From NCBI GenBank assembly GCA_028023455.1, contig JAQFVV010006305.1:3961001-4025000 (forward strand): 64,000 nucleotides of DNA. Direction: 5' to 3'. Numbering within the stretch: position 1 is the first letter of the stretch; every line of letters begins with the position of its first letter. Of the stretch, positions 35,250 through 48,960 are shown one piece after another. A program made the position numbers and the translations under genes. Source of the DNA: Epiperipatus broadwayi. Its lineage: Eukaryota; Onychophora; Udeonychophora; Euonychophora; Peripatidae. Under the pieces are notes generated by a model. It was not told where the DNA came from and ran no database searches. It worked only from the letters and a program-made list of their open reading frames with translations.

Positions 35250-35517
35250 AACCAGTAAACATCACATGATCTCCATCTCTTATGCTAGTACATAACTGTT
35301 ATTAAATAGGCAAAACTCTCCATACAGTAGGGCAACCCTGTGCCAACTAGATCCTAAGATCTAGGTGCAGTGCTCTCAGATACAAGGCTTCTCACTGATG
35401 AAGGCCACAAGCCAGAAACTAGTCTGGGGATATTGAATGAGTAGGCACTAGATGGGGATCGATTGATTACTCTAGTTGGCACAGGATGGCACTACTGTAT
35501 TGAGAGTTTTGCCTGTT
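35250..35517. mobile_element. Family A element with 43-bp inverted ends
   Basis: Best-preserved family A copy. Inner inverted ends: aggcaaaactctccatacag continuing to gtgccaactag (35309-35351) at the left, and the inverse ending gagagttttgcct (35475-35517) at the right. Interior words tagatctaggtgcagtg, actagtctggggatattg and gtaggcactaga match the copies at 31.4-32.3 kb. The left flank (35255-35308) carries the catcacatgatc word shared with 5.75, 31.85, 32.3 and 61.63 kb. Non-coding, MITE-like. Confidence 0.7.
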
Positions 35518-37370
35518 TAAAAATTATAAAAAAAGATCAAATATTTTGAACTAAGACCGGGATTCAATAACATTGTCTCTTTGGTAACACTATTTGCTTT
35601 ATAGGTGGTGCTTAAAAAGCTATCTAAGGGATGGATTTAGAAAATACACTATTCATATCAGTGTCTGAGGTAGAAATTTCTAGCAACAAACTTTCTAGAA
35701 ATTGAATAGTGTGCTTGAAGACAAAAATCTACCATTTCTGCACAGAAAGTTATATAAGCAAAAAACTGCACTATATTTTATATTCAGTACTTGTTTATGT
35801 TCTTTTCCCTCTATTATTCAGATAGCATAAGTCTCACTTTCACAGACAAGATTAGTTTGTCATTGTGATTATATATGAAAACCCAACAACTTTGGAACAC
35901 CATTGTGAAAATTAGTCTTATAGTGAATACGGAAAAATATTTGGTAATCCATCAGACCAAATTTTCTTGTTAAGAAATTGTTACTGTTTTGTTATAATGA
36001 TGTTGATGAGAAATATGCAATTATCAGTTTATTTATGCTTACTGCAATTATATTAAATAAGTAATACCATTGACACAAAGCAGTCCTTAATAAGATCGAT
36101 TTCATGCTGGATGATATGAACTTATTGTAAATTATTTTTAATTACTGAATTATATTAATGAATATCAAAAAGAAGTCCTCCATTCAAAACTGTCATGCAG
36201 ATAAAATAAGTCTATGTAGATGATCCATAAAGTTAGGAAAATTTCTAAAGGCATAGTTCAATTAGCTATATATTATAGATGCTATTGTTAAAAGTAAGGT
36301 ATCAAACACATACATTAATACTGATTATCATTTCTAAAATGGATAAAAATGTTAGAGGTAAGATATTATTTAATACAGGTGTAATATATAAAGTAAACAA
36401 GATCAAAAAATTTAAGAATTCCAAGCTTTTTGCATCAAAAGAAAAATTCCTCTTACAATAAGAAAAAATCTGTAACAACTCAGACAAAATAATTGGTTCA
36501 GACAAATACTAAATTTTCAGAAAAAGATGGATAAATTGTTCAGTTAATATTTAATAATATATGCAATCAAGTATATCTTTTAAATTAACATGGGCTGCAA
36601 TAATATAAAAATAATTTTGTTTTACATGTAATATAACCAGTTGATAGGACACAAGTGCCTGTTTTATGTGTTTGCAAGGTAAAATGAGCTAACAAAAGTT
36701 TACACATTACAAAAAGAACTAAGTTTAGACATGATTTTTTTTTTTTGCATGCATAACTTAGATTACATCACAAATCTCTAATAGTTGGGCAACTGTTTAT
36801 CATAAATATAACTTTTTCTTGAATCATATTAATATATTGTTCAGACAAAATATTAAGATATTTAAATAGAAGATGAATTAATACATATTTGAAACATTTA
36901 CATATACTTAATGAGATGATTGTTAAAGCCAAAATACATCTATCTGTTAAAATATATATCTAAGAAAGATTAGATCATTTCTAAAAAGAATATTTTTTGT
37001 TCATGATAAGAACTTGATTACTTCAAAATTCTAATCCACAGTTAAAAGATGTATATTTTTCAGAATTTATTATCCAACTGTTCAATGATATATCTATAAT
37101 ATGCACTCCCAAGATGAGTGAGTATTCCTTTCAAGGTGAAAAATTAAATGGAATAAATTTCAGCACATCCAAATTTCTCTTATAATTTTGATAATGGGCA
37201 AATTAAAATGAGAAAAATTCTTCTATATTGTATGGTTTATATGTTGCAAATTTATAAGCTAATTTTGAAGCAGGTAAAATTAAGATGTAGATTTCACTTT
37301 AAAATTAATAATAAAAGCTCTAGAATGATTAAAACTGTAAAGTACAGATGTATAGAATCTTCTTTCCTTA
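35518..37370. other. AT-rich non-coding stretch
   Basis: No gene. A small inverted word (atttctagaaagttt type, 35676-35700) is the only structure noticed. Frames on opposite strands at 36279-36505 overlap each other and have no resemblance to proteins. Confidence 0.5.
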
Positions 37371-37410
37371 TATATATATATATATATATATATAGATAGA
37401 TATCTATAGA

Positions 37411-37450
<40 letters not shown>
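37371..37450. repeat. Two (TA)n microsatellites
   Basis: TA runs at about 37371-37394 and 37417-37450, separated by a gatagatatctatagatc-like palindromic spacer. Confidence 0.9.
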
Positions 37451-37453
<3 letters not shown>

Positions 37454-40400
37454 CTTCCAGTGTTTGTAAAAAATAGTGTCTTATGGCTGTATAGTATTTC
37501 AATTGTATTCGAATATTACACACATACATGTACTGACACACATTATATGCAGATATCAGAATTTCCCAAACAGAAAAGATTCTAAAAGATGTAATAAATT
37601 ATGGTCAGTAAAGAATACAAGTTTGAGAGGTGACAAGAAAAGAATTGAAATTTTAAATATTTCAATTGTGACTAATGGGTTCATATAATAATAGTAATGG
37701 TTATTAATATGCACTTAATTCCAATAGACAATATTTTTAGTCTATAAAAATATGAACTCAATTATTAATGGCTAGGATTTTCATCCTCTAAACACTATAA
37801 TTTCATTTTTTTTTTTTTAAAAGTCAGAACCATTTTGAATTCATTTATTATTTGACAACATTTTGAATTTTACAGGTTTAACAGATTTAATTTCCAATTT
37901 TCAGTATTTTAATTTATAAATATAACACAGTAATATAATATTAAATAATAATTTTAATAAATAAAATTATTATAATTATAGCTTTAATTAGTAACATTCA
38001 AAATGCACAGATATGACATTTAATAATATTTATAGTACAATAATATTGGATTTTTATTTTCAGCACCTAAGTTTGTAAATACTGCATTTTAAATATCCTT
38101 AAAAATACTTCAGCTTATTAATATTTAAACTACTGAAATAAATATTTTCACATTTTAAGGTCCTTGATTAAAATTATAATAGCAGGATTACATTTCTACC
38201 ATTCTCTTAATTTAATTCCAAGATGTCAGAATGAAGAAATTTTATTCCATTTATGTGAATTTCATGCATAAAAATTATATAGTTAGTAAATATATCACTA
38301 AATTACTTTAAATCAATACAAACCTTATATTGCAATACCCCCCACCCAAAAGCAGCAAATAACATGGTAAAATATTTCACAAAAAATTGTTGTCTGCCAG
38401 CCCATTAAGTTTGGTAAATCTTGAAACTTCTTCAGATAACTAACAGATAGATCTAGAGACTTTTTTTCAAATAAATGATCCATATCCAATCTATCCAATT
38501 GATGTTAGTAAGTGGATATTTACCATCAAATGATTTAGTGCAGTCAAAGAGTGATGGACTTTGGAAACCAAAACTCATAGATTGCTACCTAATACTGTCA
38601 CACATGATTCTCAAAGTTCTTATAAATGTCAGAGTAATAAACCATGCAGTTACTCTATTATAATGGGTATTAGATATTTCTAGATCTATAGATGTTTAGT
38701 AAAAATGTTTATGAAATTAATGATGACTACTAAATTATAAATATAAATTGTAACATGATGAAGATTTATTTCTAATTGGAAAGGCTCATATTCTTATCAG
38801 TTACTAAGTCCATAGTTATCATTACATATACTAACAAAGAATCTCAATTGCTATCTGTTAGTTATATGTGATATTAATTTGGGTGTAATATTTTAATAAA
38901 TTAATTATACAAATAATAGAATAATGTAATTAACATCATATAAAAGACAAAATATTAGTTATAACTAAATGAACTTATGACAACAATAATATGTTTGTAT
39001 GTATGTTGACCTATAAAATTGAGAAATTAAAATGCTGCAAGTTAAAAATTAAATAAGTTGTACATATTTAAGTTACTGAAATTTAAAATTGCAAGTGAAC
39101 TTTAGAATTACTTTATATTAAATTGTATTTAAGTAAACTTAATAATAATAAAATTACATTTTATAGTCATAGTAAACATATCAGTAGGAGTAGATCTGAA
39201 CTCTTGCTTGACGTATAAATGATAGGCTGAATTGTTTTATTTTAATCATATTATGAGATCAACTAATTCATTAAAAAACTATACAAAGCATGGAAAAGTT
39301 CACAATAAAAAAAAAGACCTGCAGTGAAATGGCTGGATTTTCATCTTGATAATGAATATGACTTTAAAACCCAAGCAGATAGACAGTTAATTTGAAGAAA
39401 TATAAAATTACAATTACCCAGAGTCAATGAAGATTGATATTACATAATAGTAATAATGAATTAAATTTTGAAAAAGATCTTTCTTCAGAAAAAAATAATT
39501 TTTATAATACCATATTTCATTATTTTTTATATATTACATTTGTTATTTCATTTCCATTAGATATTATTTTTATAGATAAAACTTATTTAATTTGAAATTG
39601 GTATTTAAAAATACATATAACTTATATAAATATATTATTTCATAATTAATAAAATTCTTTCATACATTATGAAAGTATTAGATTTTTCTAGTAAATAATT
39701 TGAAATTAGATTATTTTTGCACAATCACCAAATATGCATATTAATATGAAAATGACAATGAAGCTAAAATATAATACACTGCAAAAATCATTCAGATATG
39801 TTTACATTATATTGTTGTATGATTGAAATAAATTTCATAAACAGTATTTTATGTTCTTTATCCAATCCTTTATATACGTATATGGATATAAAAACCCATC
39901 TGTTATGGTTATGATTTCAAGCTTGAATCTGCTCCATATAAAACATGCACACACATGTTATTTTGTTGTAAAATTGAAAAAAGATTTGATGATTTGCTGT
40001 GACAGGATTTTCTGTTATTTTGTCATATCCAGTGGTCTGAGTTTATAAATATATTGTTTAGTTTAAAACTAAGAAATATATAGAGTAATATAATTTTAAT
40101 ACTTTATGAGCTATACTTTATATCCATTTGAAAAGCTTGTTTTATCCATTGCAAAAGTATATTTTATTTCAACTGTGTATCAATATTTTTGTTGTGACAT
40201 TTTTGTTTTGAATTATTATATACATTTTAGATTTAAACATCTTTTATATATATATATATATATAAAGGGAGCATATATGAAAAACATATACATAAAACAA
40301 ATAGAATAAAACTTATGTTTAGTAAAATAATAAAAAGTTTATTATGCATGTATTGTTAGTTTATTTTTTAAAAGTTTAATTTTTTTAAAATAAATTATGC

Positions 40401-42215
40401 TTTAAAAACAATAATATTTTAAAAATAAGAAGGGAATAAGTTATTTGTTTTATTTCAAATGCCTTAAATTTTATTTAGCTTTAATATAAGATAGTTTATT
40501 TTAAAGTCTTATATATATATTTAAAACTTTTAAATAATTAGTATTTAGAAAACTTTTATTTGTTAAACATAAATAATTGTTTTAATCACATCAAGAACAT
40601 TTTTTGAAATGATGTTTGAATGCAAATCTTTTGAAAAAGTGATTCTAAAATCTCCATGGTATGAGGACTTGATAACAAGCATTGACATAAATAAAGATTA
40701 TAAATTTGTTCTAATTTTTTGGAAAGTGTTTTCTTTCTATTATTCATCTGTAAATAAAAATGGTTCTCAAGTAGACAATACAAATAATGGAATCCAGTAT
40801 CTGGCCTCTCAATCCATTTATTTCACTAAGTACACCTGGGTAACTATTATATAAGAATTGCCATCCCTCATACAAATCAACAACTAATTAACAGATAAAC
40901 AGGATCAAAATCAATTAGTTGAAATTTTCATAAGTGAAGTTTAACTAACAAATTTTTTTTAAATCTTCAATTTTTTGTTTTGAATGTTCAATTTAAAAGT
41001 TTAAAATAGAGTTCTGGATAGTCTTTCAAACCTTAAAATTCACATTTTTTCCTAATATTTGAATTTCAAAAAAAATTCTGAAGATGTCAGGATAATAAAA
41101 AAGAATGGGAATTTCAAAGTATGGAAAGTTCCACAATGATGAGTGCCCAATTTTAGTGTCTCAAACTTTGCGATATTACTTCAAGAAAATATTTTAAATA
41201 ACTAAAAACTTGATTTTTGGGAAATTTATAAATATTTTTGCATAATAATTGAATTATAATTATTAGAAATGAAAAACATATTATTACATATTTATTTTTT
41301 ACAGAAGTGTTTCATTTTTAAATATAAAAGATTATAATTTTCCAAGTAACATTGTTATGGAAATTCTGGTGCAGCATAAATTATAATCTCTATAAATTAA
41401 GTCACTAAGACAGTCTGTTAAAAAATATAGCAAATCATAATAATTAATAAAAAAAATTACACTTTTAAAGCATACATTGCTATATTTACTAATATTAATA
41501 ATTATTGATTGAGATTTTAAAAATAAACATTGAGCAAAGAAGATTTTATTCATTTTGCAAATTAAATCTGCTCCTCCTGGCAATTGTATGATGAAATAGT
41601 GCTTAGTTTTAATTAAAATCTAATTTTTAAAATAATTCCAAAAAATCAAATGTAATTTTTTAAAATTTATTTAATTTCTAAACAAAAATATCTATCAAAT
41701 GAGATACAATTTATTATATTCACATATACAATAATGGTTTAATAATAAAATGAAAGTTGAAAGCTTGTAAAAAGTAAGAACAAAGATAACTCATCTTTCA
41801 GGATGGTTAAATGATATTGACTAATTAAAATTAAATTAAGTATTTGCCATGCCTAATTAACTGTTTTCTTAATGATATTCTTTAAGATAAACTATAGCAA
41901 TTTTTAATGGAATTTCAAAGTATGACAATTATCTATAATATATGTATACCAGTCAATCATCATTATCATTGTCAGAAATTAATTTCTAAGAAGAAAAGAA
42001 AAATATTTTTTCATTTTTAAAAAAGAAGTTTATTATTTTTATTTTATGTGCTTAATATTATTAATTTTCTTAAAAAAAACAACAACTTATTTTAACTATC
42101 AATGTTCACAAGGAAATCAATATGCAGGTCAACCAAAGCCATATTATTATATTAAGTTAATTACAAAAATAAATATGCCACACACATTATATTCCAGAAG
42201 CAATATTTTATATTC

Positions 42216-42221
<6 letters not shown>
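37451..42221. other. AT-rich non-coding stretch
   Basis: Nearly 5 kb without a gene I can support. Short frames at 37476-37688, 38475-38663, 39851-40048, 40609-40854 and 41332-41583 give translations without family resemblance. A TA run lies at 40243-40262. A weak similarity to the family A flank occurs near 38540 (agtgcagtcaaagagt). Confidence 0.55.

Positions 42222-42222
<1 letters not shown>

Positions 42223-42259
<37 letters not shown>
42223..42259. repeat. (TA)n microsatellite at the 5' edge of the LINE
   Basis: TA dinucleotides directly before ggctgcag, the first unique base of the LINE. A TA run also follows the 3' tail at 45568, so the target duplication cannot be read. Confidence 0.85.
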
Positions 42260-42262
<3 letters not shown>

Positions 42263-42535
42263 TGCAGAAAGGAGTTTGCTATTAACTGAAAGGAGACCCT
42301 TTGATTCCTCTTGGAGGCCTTAAAGGAACCGAGCAGGGCAAATTCCTAATGTCCACTCCATACATTCTTGTCGTTGCAGCTGTTATTACTATATGTTTAT
42401 TCATATAGTATACGAACATGGATGGGCTGCTCACCAACATGCATTATCCAGCGTGGTGAGTTTATTGGCTTTTTACCTCTGAGTTTAAGATCAAGAAACA
42501 CCATGGTCTTTCTTCTCAGTGCCTGATAAGGCAGA

Positions 42536-43825
42536 ATGAATGTTTGTGTAAATGATAAAGATTTTCCCAATTATACAATTATGACAGACAAAAATAAAGC
42601 ATGGCCCTTAATCCCAGGAGGCTGTAAAGTCACCAACCAAGGCAGCGGTTGGTGGCCGAAGGCGGAGGGTGCTAAGAATATCCTGGAGGTGGACCCAGGC
42701 TGCCATTTGATGACGACTTTTTATTTAGGTACTTACAACTGCAGATCACTTTCAAGTGAAGGAAGATTGCAAGAATTAGAAGAAGAACTCTCTTATATTA
42801 AATGGGATATTATTGGACTTTGTGAAGTTAGAAGAAAAGGTGAAGAGACAATTGATTTAAAAAGTGGACATATGCTCTATTATAAAGGCACAAATATTGG
42901 AAATACAAGTGGAGTAGGATTCATTATAAATAAAAAGTGGAAGAACAATATTGTGGAGATTGATGGTGTATCAGACAGAGTGGCAAGATTAGTTATACAA
43001 CTTAATAGCAGATATCAAATGCAGATAATTCAGGTTTATGCCCCAACAAGTTCTCACAGTGATGAAGTAGTAGAAGATTTTTATATGGATGTACAAAAGG
43101 CTTTTGATCAGAGTAAACAACATTTTAAAATTGTTATGGGAGATTTTAATGCTAGAATTGGTAAACAAATGAAAGATGAAAGTGTTGTAGGTAATTTTGG
43201 TTATGGTAATAGAAATGAGAGAGGACATAGACTTGTGGAGTTTGCAGAGAAGGAAAAACTTTATATTATGAATTCTTTTTTTGAGAAAAATGTTAGAAGG
43301 AAATGGACATGGAAGCATCCAAATGAAGGTACAGCAGAATTGGATTATATTTTGACTAACAGGAAATACATATTTCAAGATTGTAATGTTCTTAATAAAT
43401 TTAACACAGGAAGTGATCATCGATTAGTAAGGGGTAAGATACATGTTAATGTAAAACTAGAGAGACAAAAATTATTAAGAAAAACTATATTTACAGTTGA
43501 TACTCCTAATCTTCAGAAACATTCTAATGAATTTAAATTAGAACTTACAAATCGGTTTCAAGTATTAGTAGATTTTGAACATGATTCAGATTTGAATGAA
43601 ATTAATATGAAAATAACTGATACACTTTTAAAAACTGCAACAAAGATAGCTGGTAGAAAAAAGCAGCAATTGACTAATAAAATTTCTACTGAGACTAGAG
43701 AACTTATGAAGAAAAGAAGGAATATGAAGATATGCAAGAATGATGCATTAAAAAGAATTGAATATCTCGAATTTTGTAAAATGGTGCGGAAAAGAGTTGA
43801 AAATGATATAAGAAAGTATAACTGA
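42536..43825 (+). CDS. LINE endonuclease domain, intact
   Basis: 429 codons; the largest frame in the window. The exonuclease-endonuclease-phosphatase fold begins near residue 64. Catalytic landmarks are all present: TYNCRSL with Asn68, GLCEVRRKG with Glu97, QVYAPTS with Tyr168, GDFNARIG with Asp203 and Asn205, ELDYILTN with Asp270, and [10 protein letters not shown] with Asp294-His295. Such enzymes nick the target DNA to prime reverse transcription. The protein is often annotated in animal genomes as craniofacial development protein 2-like, a misleading name inherited from domesticated copies. The first 60 residues are unlike the family core, and Met59 (42710) is an alternative start. The frame ends at a stop caused by a frameshift, so the natural product would continue into the reverse transcriptase. 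Confidence 0.85.
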   Translation: MNVCVNDKDFPNYTIMTDKNKAWPLIPGGCKVTNQGSGWWPKAEGAKNILEVDPGCHLMTTFYLGTYNCRSLSSEGRLQELEEELSYIKWDIIGLCEVRRKGEETIDLKSGHMLYYKGTNIGNTSGVGFIINKKWKNNIVEIDGVSDRVARLVIQLNSRYQMQIIQVYAPTSSHSDEVVEDFYMDVQKAFDQSKQHFKIVMGDFNARIGKQMKDESVVGNFGYGNRNERGHRLVEFAEKEKLYIMNSFFEKNVRRKWTWKHPNEGTAELDYILTNRKYIFQDCNVLNKFNTGSDHRLVRGKIHVNVKLERQKLLRKTIFTVDTPNLQKHSNEFKLELTNRFQVLVDFEHDSDLNEINMKITDTLLKTATKIAGRKKQQLTNKISTETRELMKKRRNMKICKNDALKRIEYLEFCKMVRKRVENDIRKYN

Positions 43826-44789
43826 ACTAGCAAGAAAAGCTGTAGAAGAAAATAAAAGTCTTAAGAATGTAAAACAACATTTTGGTATTGGTAGGAAATT
43901 TATATCTGCAATAAGGAAAAAAGATGGAATTATTACTAAAAAGAGGCATGACATTATGAAATTGGTAGAAGATTTTTATCAAGAATTATATAGTAATAAA
44001 GAACAAGTACCTCCTATATCTATTACATCTTCCGAATTGCCCAGAATTTTAAATGAAGAAGTGAGAAATGCAATTAAATGTATGAAAAAAGGAAAGGCTC
44101 CAGGTAATGATGGAATTATAATTGATATATTAAAAGAAGCAGGTGAAGAAACAGAAAAAATATTAGCAAAGTTATATACCAAATGTCTAAATGATAAAGA
44201 TGTACCGGATGATTGGAAGAATGCAGTAATAATATTAATATTTAAAAAAGGTGATAAAGAAGATATTAGAAATTACAGACCTATCAGCCTTTTATCAGTT
44301 TTATATAAAATTTTTACCAAGATAATTACAACTCGTCTACAGAGAACCTTGGATTTTCACCAACCAAGAGAACAAGCTGGATTTAAAAGTGGTTTTAGTA
44401 CAGTAGATTATATTCAAGTATTGAGAGAAGTTATAGAAAGGACAAATGAATATGAGTTGTCATTATGTTTTGAATTTGTAGATTATGAAAAGGCATTTGA
44501 TTCTATAAACATTTCTTCAGTGATTAAAGCATTGGATCATCAAGGTATAGATCCAGGATATTGTCATATTTTAAAGAATATTTATAAAAATGCAACAGCA
44601 ACAATTAGATTACATAATGATACTGGGAAAGTCAACATTGAGAAAGGTGTAAGACAAGGTGACTCAATATCTCCAAAACTTTTTACAGCAGTGCTGCAAG
44701 AAGTATTTTGTGGATTAAAATGGGAAACTAAAGGAGTGAAAGTAAATGGAGATTATTTAAGTCATTTAGATTTCTCGCAGATGATGTAG
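43812..44789 (+). pseudogene. LINE reverse transcriptase, broken at the catalytic motif
   Basis: The open frame starts after the TAA at 43809 and has its first Met at 43956. Motifs in order: [54 protein letters not shown] (motif A, with the first catalytic Asp), and [13 protein letters not shown] (motif B). At the next motif the sequence carries one extra base (ttctcgcag at 44772-44780, against tttgcag in the copy at 12.2 kb), so the FADD catalytic pair is lost and the frame stops at 44789. A one-base shift near 43812 separates it from the endonuclease frame. Otherwise the domain is well preserved, which indicates that the lesions are recent. Confidence 0.85.
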
Positions 44790-45537
44790 TTGTTTTTGCA
44801 AATAATGCTTCGAAGCTGCAGGAAATGTTGCAGGAGTTATCAGATGAAAGTAGGAAAGTAGGACTAAAGATAAATGTTAAAAAGACTAAAGTAATGTTTA
44901 ATCGATTTGCTCAAAATATGAATTAAAGATTGATTATGATGAATTAGAAGAAGTTAAGAGTTACAAATACCTTGGTCAGATTATTAATACAGATGGAAAC
45001 ATAATAGAGGAAATTAATCATAGAATTAAACTTGGTTGGAGTGCTTTTGGTAGAAATAACTTGATATTAAAAGGAAATATGCCTATGTGTTTGAAAAGAA
45101 AGGTTTTTAACAAATGTGTTTTACCAGTTCTTACTTATGGATCTGAGACTTGGACACTTAATAGAAGATCAATACAGAGACTTCAGACCACTCAAAGAAG
45201 TATGGAGAGATGTATGTTGGGAGTAACAAGAAGAGATCGAAAATGCAATGTATGGGTAAGAGAACAAACAGGTGTTACTGACCTCATTGAAAAAATTAAA
45301 AGATTGAAGTGGAGTTGGGCTGGACATATTGCTAGAAGAGATGATAATAGATGGACAATTGAAATTTTAAACTGGATTCCAAGAAATTGTAAAAGACCCA
45401 GAAGGAGACCACATGTAAGATGGATGGATGAAATAAGAAAATGTGTAGGGGTGATGTGGAGAAGAGAAGCTAAAGATCGGAGAAGATGGATTAAACTTGG
45501 AGAGACCTTCATCCTGCAGTGGATTGATAATGGTTGA
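44790..45537 (+). pseudogene. LINE C-terminal domain
   Basis: After a further one-base deletion near 44920 (the other copy keeps the base at 12352), the frame is open from about 44930 to the stop at 45537. It encodes VLPVLTYGSETWTLNRR, a thumb-like segment, then VWVREQTGVTDLIEKIKR, SWAGHIARRDDNRWTIEIL, HVRWMDEI and LGETFILQWIDNG. These are the constant C-terminal motifs of RTE-type proteins. The portion is 95% or so like 12470-12960 by eye. Confidence 0.85.
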
Positions 45538-45568
45538 TAATGATGATGATGATGATGATGATTGATAT
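45538..45568 (+). repeat. (GAT)n tail of the LINE
   Basis: About eight GAT units right after the stop region. The truncated copy also ends in TGATGA units, so this is the natural 3' end of the element rather than an unrelated microsatellite. Confidence 0.8.
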
Positions 45569-48500
45569 ATATATATAATAAATGTTGTGTGTGAAAATCT
45601 CATTTGAAATCTGATTATCTTTTAATGTAAATTCATTTTTTAAATCATTGATAGTATTAATTTTTATTTTCTAATTATAAACAACTTTCTTTTTTAATAA
45701 AGTGTGTTTTGTAGGATTTCATTTATTAAATATATATTAAGACATAAAATAAATGCCCATAATATTTACTTACTTATGTGACTTTTTTATGTGGGCTCTA
45801 ATAAATGAAAAATCCTGCAACATATAGAACAGAATGTTCCCCCATTTGCTTGTAGTTAAAGTAGATAAAAGTTATTAAATATATATATTTAGAATTTTAA
45901 GCCACTAAATAGGAATGAGACAGAGCTAAAGATGCTGTCATTATCATGAATGACTTGAGGCTAGTTATTTTGTTTATGAATTTATTTGTATAAATAGAAG
46001 TACATAAAAATCAATGATTAATTATTTCTACCAGAACTCCTCAAACATATTTAGCAATTTCTTATATTAGTACATATAAGTTATATGTTCATTTAAATTT
46101 AAGCAAATGTAATGTTCGTGCAAGGTATACACATGCATATATTTGTTGTTGTTTTTTTTTTTGCACTTTAATATTATTTTTTTAGGTTATAAAAAGAGCA
46201 AATAATAATGTTTTTTTTTAACTGTCTTCAAAATTGAAATTGACATTGTATTTTTTATTAGTTAAAGTTGTTAAAATTTATTGATGTTTTTTTTTATAGA
46301 AATTGATTTAATTTGCCTCACACATGTTCTATTGTAAAAATAATGAGTGGATAAGGGGTTGATATAGTTGTTATGAGTATTTATATACATGTAACATGCA
46401 AAGACTATATACTTACATAATATAGATTTATTTTTATTATGGCATATACATTTAATCCATAATAAGATGTATTCTGGGTATACTTATATTATTAGTAGTA
46501 AAATTTTAGCTAAATTTAAACTAAGTCTCTGAGAGTATATTAAACATTTAATTAGATTTAAATGTAGTACTTGTATGCAATAAAATGTATTCTTTGCGTC
46601 CTCCTCACATTGATGTCTGCATCCATTTGGCATATCATTCATCCATTGGCATCATCATAAATATAACATAATCTGAGCTACTGACAATGAATCATTTGCT
46701 ATTACAATATATATTTGGTACATAAGATCTCAAATTGGAATTTGGTCCATACAAAACATGGACCTTTTTTTTCAGATTCCAATAATGCTTTGAATTTTTT
46801 TTCAGATAACTGGTTCTTAGTTAACTATTCTATATTGGCTCTTAATATGTATCTGCCTACTAGCTTAAAAAATAACATGCAAATTACCTTCTTAAATCTA
46901 CAAGAAAGTTTTATATATAAATGATTAAAGATAATTAAATATGTACATAAAGCATCAGGATGTAAATCATCATCATTAAAATAGTAAAAAGACAATTGTA
47001 AGCATGAAAATCAGTTTTAAACTAATAGGAAAATATATAAACGATAAAAGATAATAATCAATTCATTATATGGTTAGTGAAAAACATATAAAAGCAAACA
47101 GAATTTTAAAAATCTACTAAATCATGCTTCAAGTTTCCATTCAGAGTAAACAGTATATATAAAACCTGAAAATATGTAGTAAGTTTATTAATTAAATTTT
47201 CTATGCATACACATAATTAGCATATATAATTGCAGAAAACCATTATTAGTCATTATAGAAAAGCTATTTTGATAAAACAAACTTTGGCTAGGTAAATTAA
47301 GCTATGTGAAAATGTAAAAGCAGATGGCACTGACTGAAAAGAGCACTTGATAGGTAATACTAATGACAAACACTTTTGTCACAAGTTTGTAAGTTAATGG
47401 ACATTAGAAAAGAAAGATGAATCCTTATTGATTTTTGCAACAATTTTCATTTACGACACAACATAAAACCTAAATGATATCAATAATATAATGCTATATT
47501 TAATGAAAAAATATCTAGACATTAACATTTGTCAAATTCTTGTTATTTATAAGTGAAAGAGTACTATTATATCTGATATCTTTTTATAAAGTAGTTCAGT
47601 TGTATTAATGTTATCTTTACTCCATGTTATTGAGACATTTATAGCTAGATCAACATATTAATAAAATTTTACTATTTAGAATATATTTTTAGGTGATTAC
47701 TGTATAATTATTTTATTGCAGTAGAATGCAAAAATCACCTGCCATTTAATCTCCTTTTAGTATTTTTGAGATCCTATTATTACTTTATTACTTTTCTCAT
47801 TTATCAAGCATTTTTGTGAATAATGCTAAAAACTATCCACTCAAATTTTAATGTAATGCAAACTAAACTATGATGAATTGTAAGCAACAAAGCACTATTA
47901 AAGGGTTTTTATTATGATTAATGTAATAATTTAAAATTAAATAATATTCACATGTTCTTTTATATATCTAATATATTATTCCATCTTAATGAAACAGTTT
48001 CTACTTTCTATTCAAAGTGATTTGCATAGGTATATATTTTATATTGCTTTTAAAATATTTCAATATCTACAAAGTAATATAATATTATAATATGTGTGTA
48101 TTCTATTCCATGTCATACACTATAAACCAAATGATAAATTAGCACTAATGACAGTGCTATAGTATAAATTATCATTTTTGAATAATAATTTTCATTATTG
48201 AAGAAATTATGTATCTTTTAAAAATTGCAATTTACAGCTTATAGTGCAATGTTCATCTCATCTGGATAGTAATAACTGCAACTTTTTATCAAAGCAATTC
48301 TTTTGATAAAAACATTTGTCATAAAAAGTATAGCTTAGCAATTTTTGCAATTTATTGATATATTATTGTTTTATAGTAAGCATATATGAAAAACTATTTT
48401 TTCAGAAATATTATACATCTATATATATATATATACACACACACACAAAAGAAAATAATATTCTACCAATATGCAATTATTTTTGATTTGATAACGACTC

Positions 48501-48854
48501 ACAATACTTGTACACTTAGATAATTAAATATCTTGAATAGATCATAGTCAAAGAAAATAATTGTATTGGTAAATATGTAGAAAAATTAACAAAAATACTG
48601 AATTGAAACAAGTATTTTTTTTAATTACTAGATTACTTTGAAGTATTAATCTGTTCAAAAGATATCATTTGCAATAATTTATTGATAGTAATAAAACACT
48701 ATGCACCTAATAATTTGTGAATGAAAGAATGAGTAAAATAATCTAATTTACACAAGTAACTTTAACTCCTTTTTTGTTTGTGATTAAATAAATAAAAATA
48801 CCATCTACATATACCAATGGGGTTTTCATTGTGGGAAAACTCTGAGATTGCAAT
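45569..48854. other. AT-rich non-coding stretch
   Basis: No gene. A compound (TA)n(CA)n microsatellite lies at 48419-48447. The frame at 46715-46924 (plus) has no family resemblance. Confidence 0.6.
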
Positions 48855-48960
48855 AGCAGAATGATAAATTAAGAAATAAAGGTTTTTGGATCAATTCCCA
48901 GCCCAAGAAAGTAATAAAAAATCGGTTTGGACAATTGAATAGAGCCTTTTTAAGTAATTA
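48855..48960 (+). mobile_element. SINE-like fragment
   Basis: tagcagaatgataaatt (weak A box) is followed about 30 bases later by ttggatcaattcccagcc, close to the B-box consensus GGTTCGANTCC. Then comes a short tail, aagaaagtaataaaaaatcgg, that is shared with 61710-61770 (ggatcaatttcaagccaagg...aaataaatcttgg). The pairing of a tRNA-like head and a tail found elsewhere suggests an old tRNA-derived SINE. Confidence 0.35.

Larger units (their letters stand above)
42260..45568 (+). mobile_element. Nearly full-length RTE-type LINE
   Basis: About 3.3 kb: a 276-base 5' part, an endonuclease reading frame, a reverse transcriptase in a second frame, a C-terminal domain in a third, and a tail of GAT units. 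Length, the order apurinic-type endonuclease then reverse transcriptase, the SWAGHIARRDDNRW and LGETFILQW C-terminal motifs and a microsatellite-like 3' tail instead of poly(A) fit the RTE group of non-LTR retrotransposons; a neighbouring clade cannot be excluded. Three frameshifts (about 43812, 44774 and 44920) show that this copy cannot move by itself. A close truncated relative lies at 11941-12976. Confidence 0.85.

Noticed and set aside
36279-36505. Overlapping frames of 60 and 67 codons on both strands
   Set aside because: Typical chance frames; neither shows a family motif.
37371-37450. Promoter-like TATA cluster
   Set aside because: It is a plain TA microsatellite; no initiator or downstream gene.
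40586-40854. Overlapping frames of 65 and 81 codons on both strands
   Set aside because: No motif, no repeat context, no second copy.
42046-42285. Plus-strand frame ending in a tyrosine-isoleucine run before the LINE
   Set aside because: It runs through a (TA)n microsatellite into the LINE start; no protein resemblance.
42989-43833. Antisense frames of 143 and 91 codons over the LINE endonuclease
   Set aside because: They are shadows of the sense coding sequence and have no motifs of their own.
45192-45603. Antisense serine- and leucine-rich frames over the LINE C-terminal domain
   Set aside because: Shadows of the sense frame and of the (GAT)n tail.
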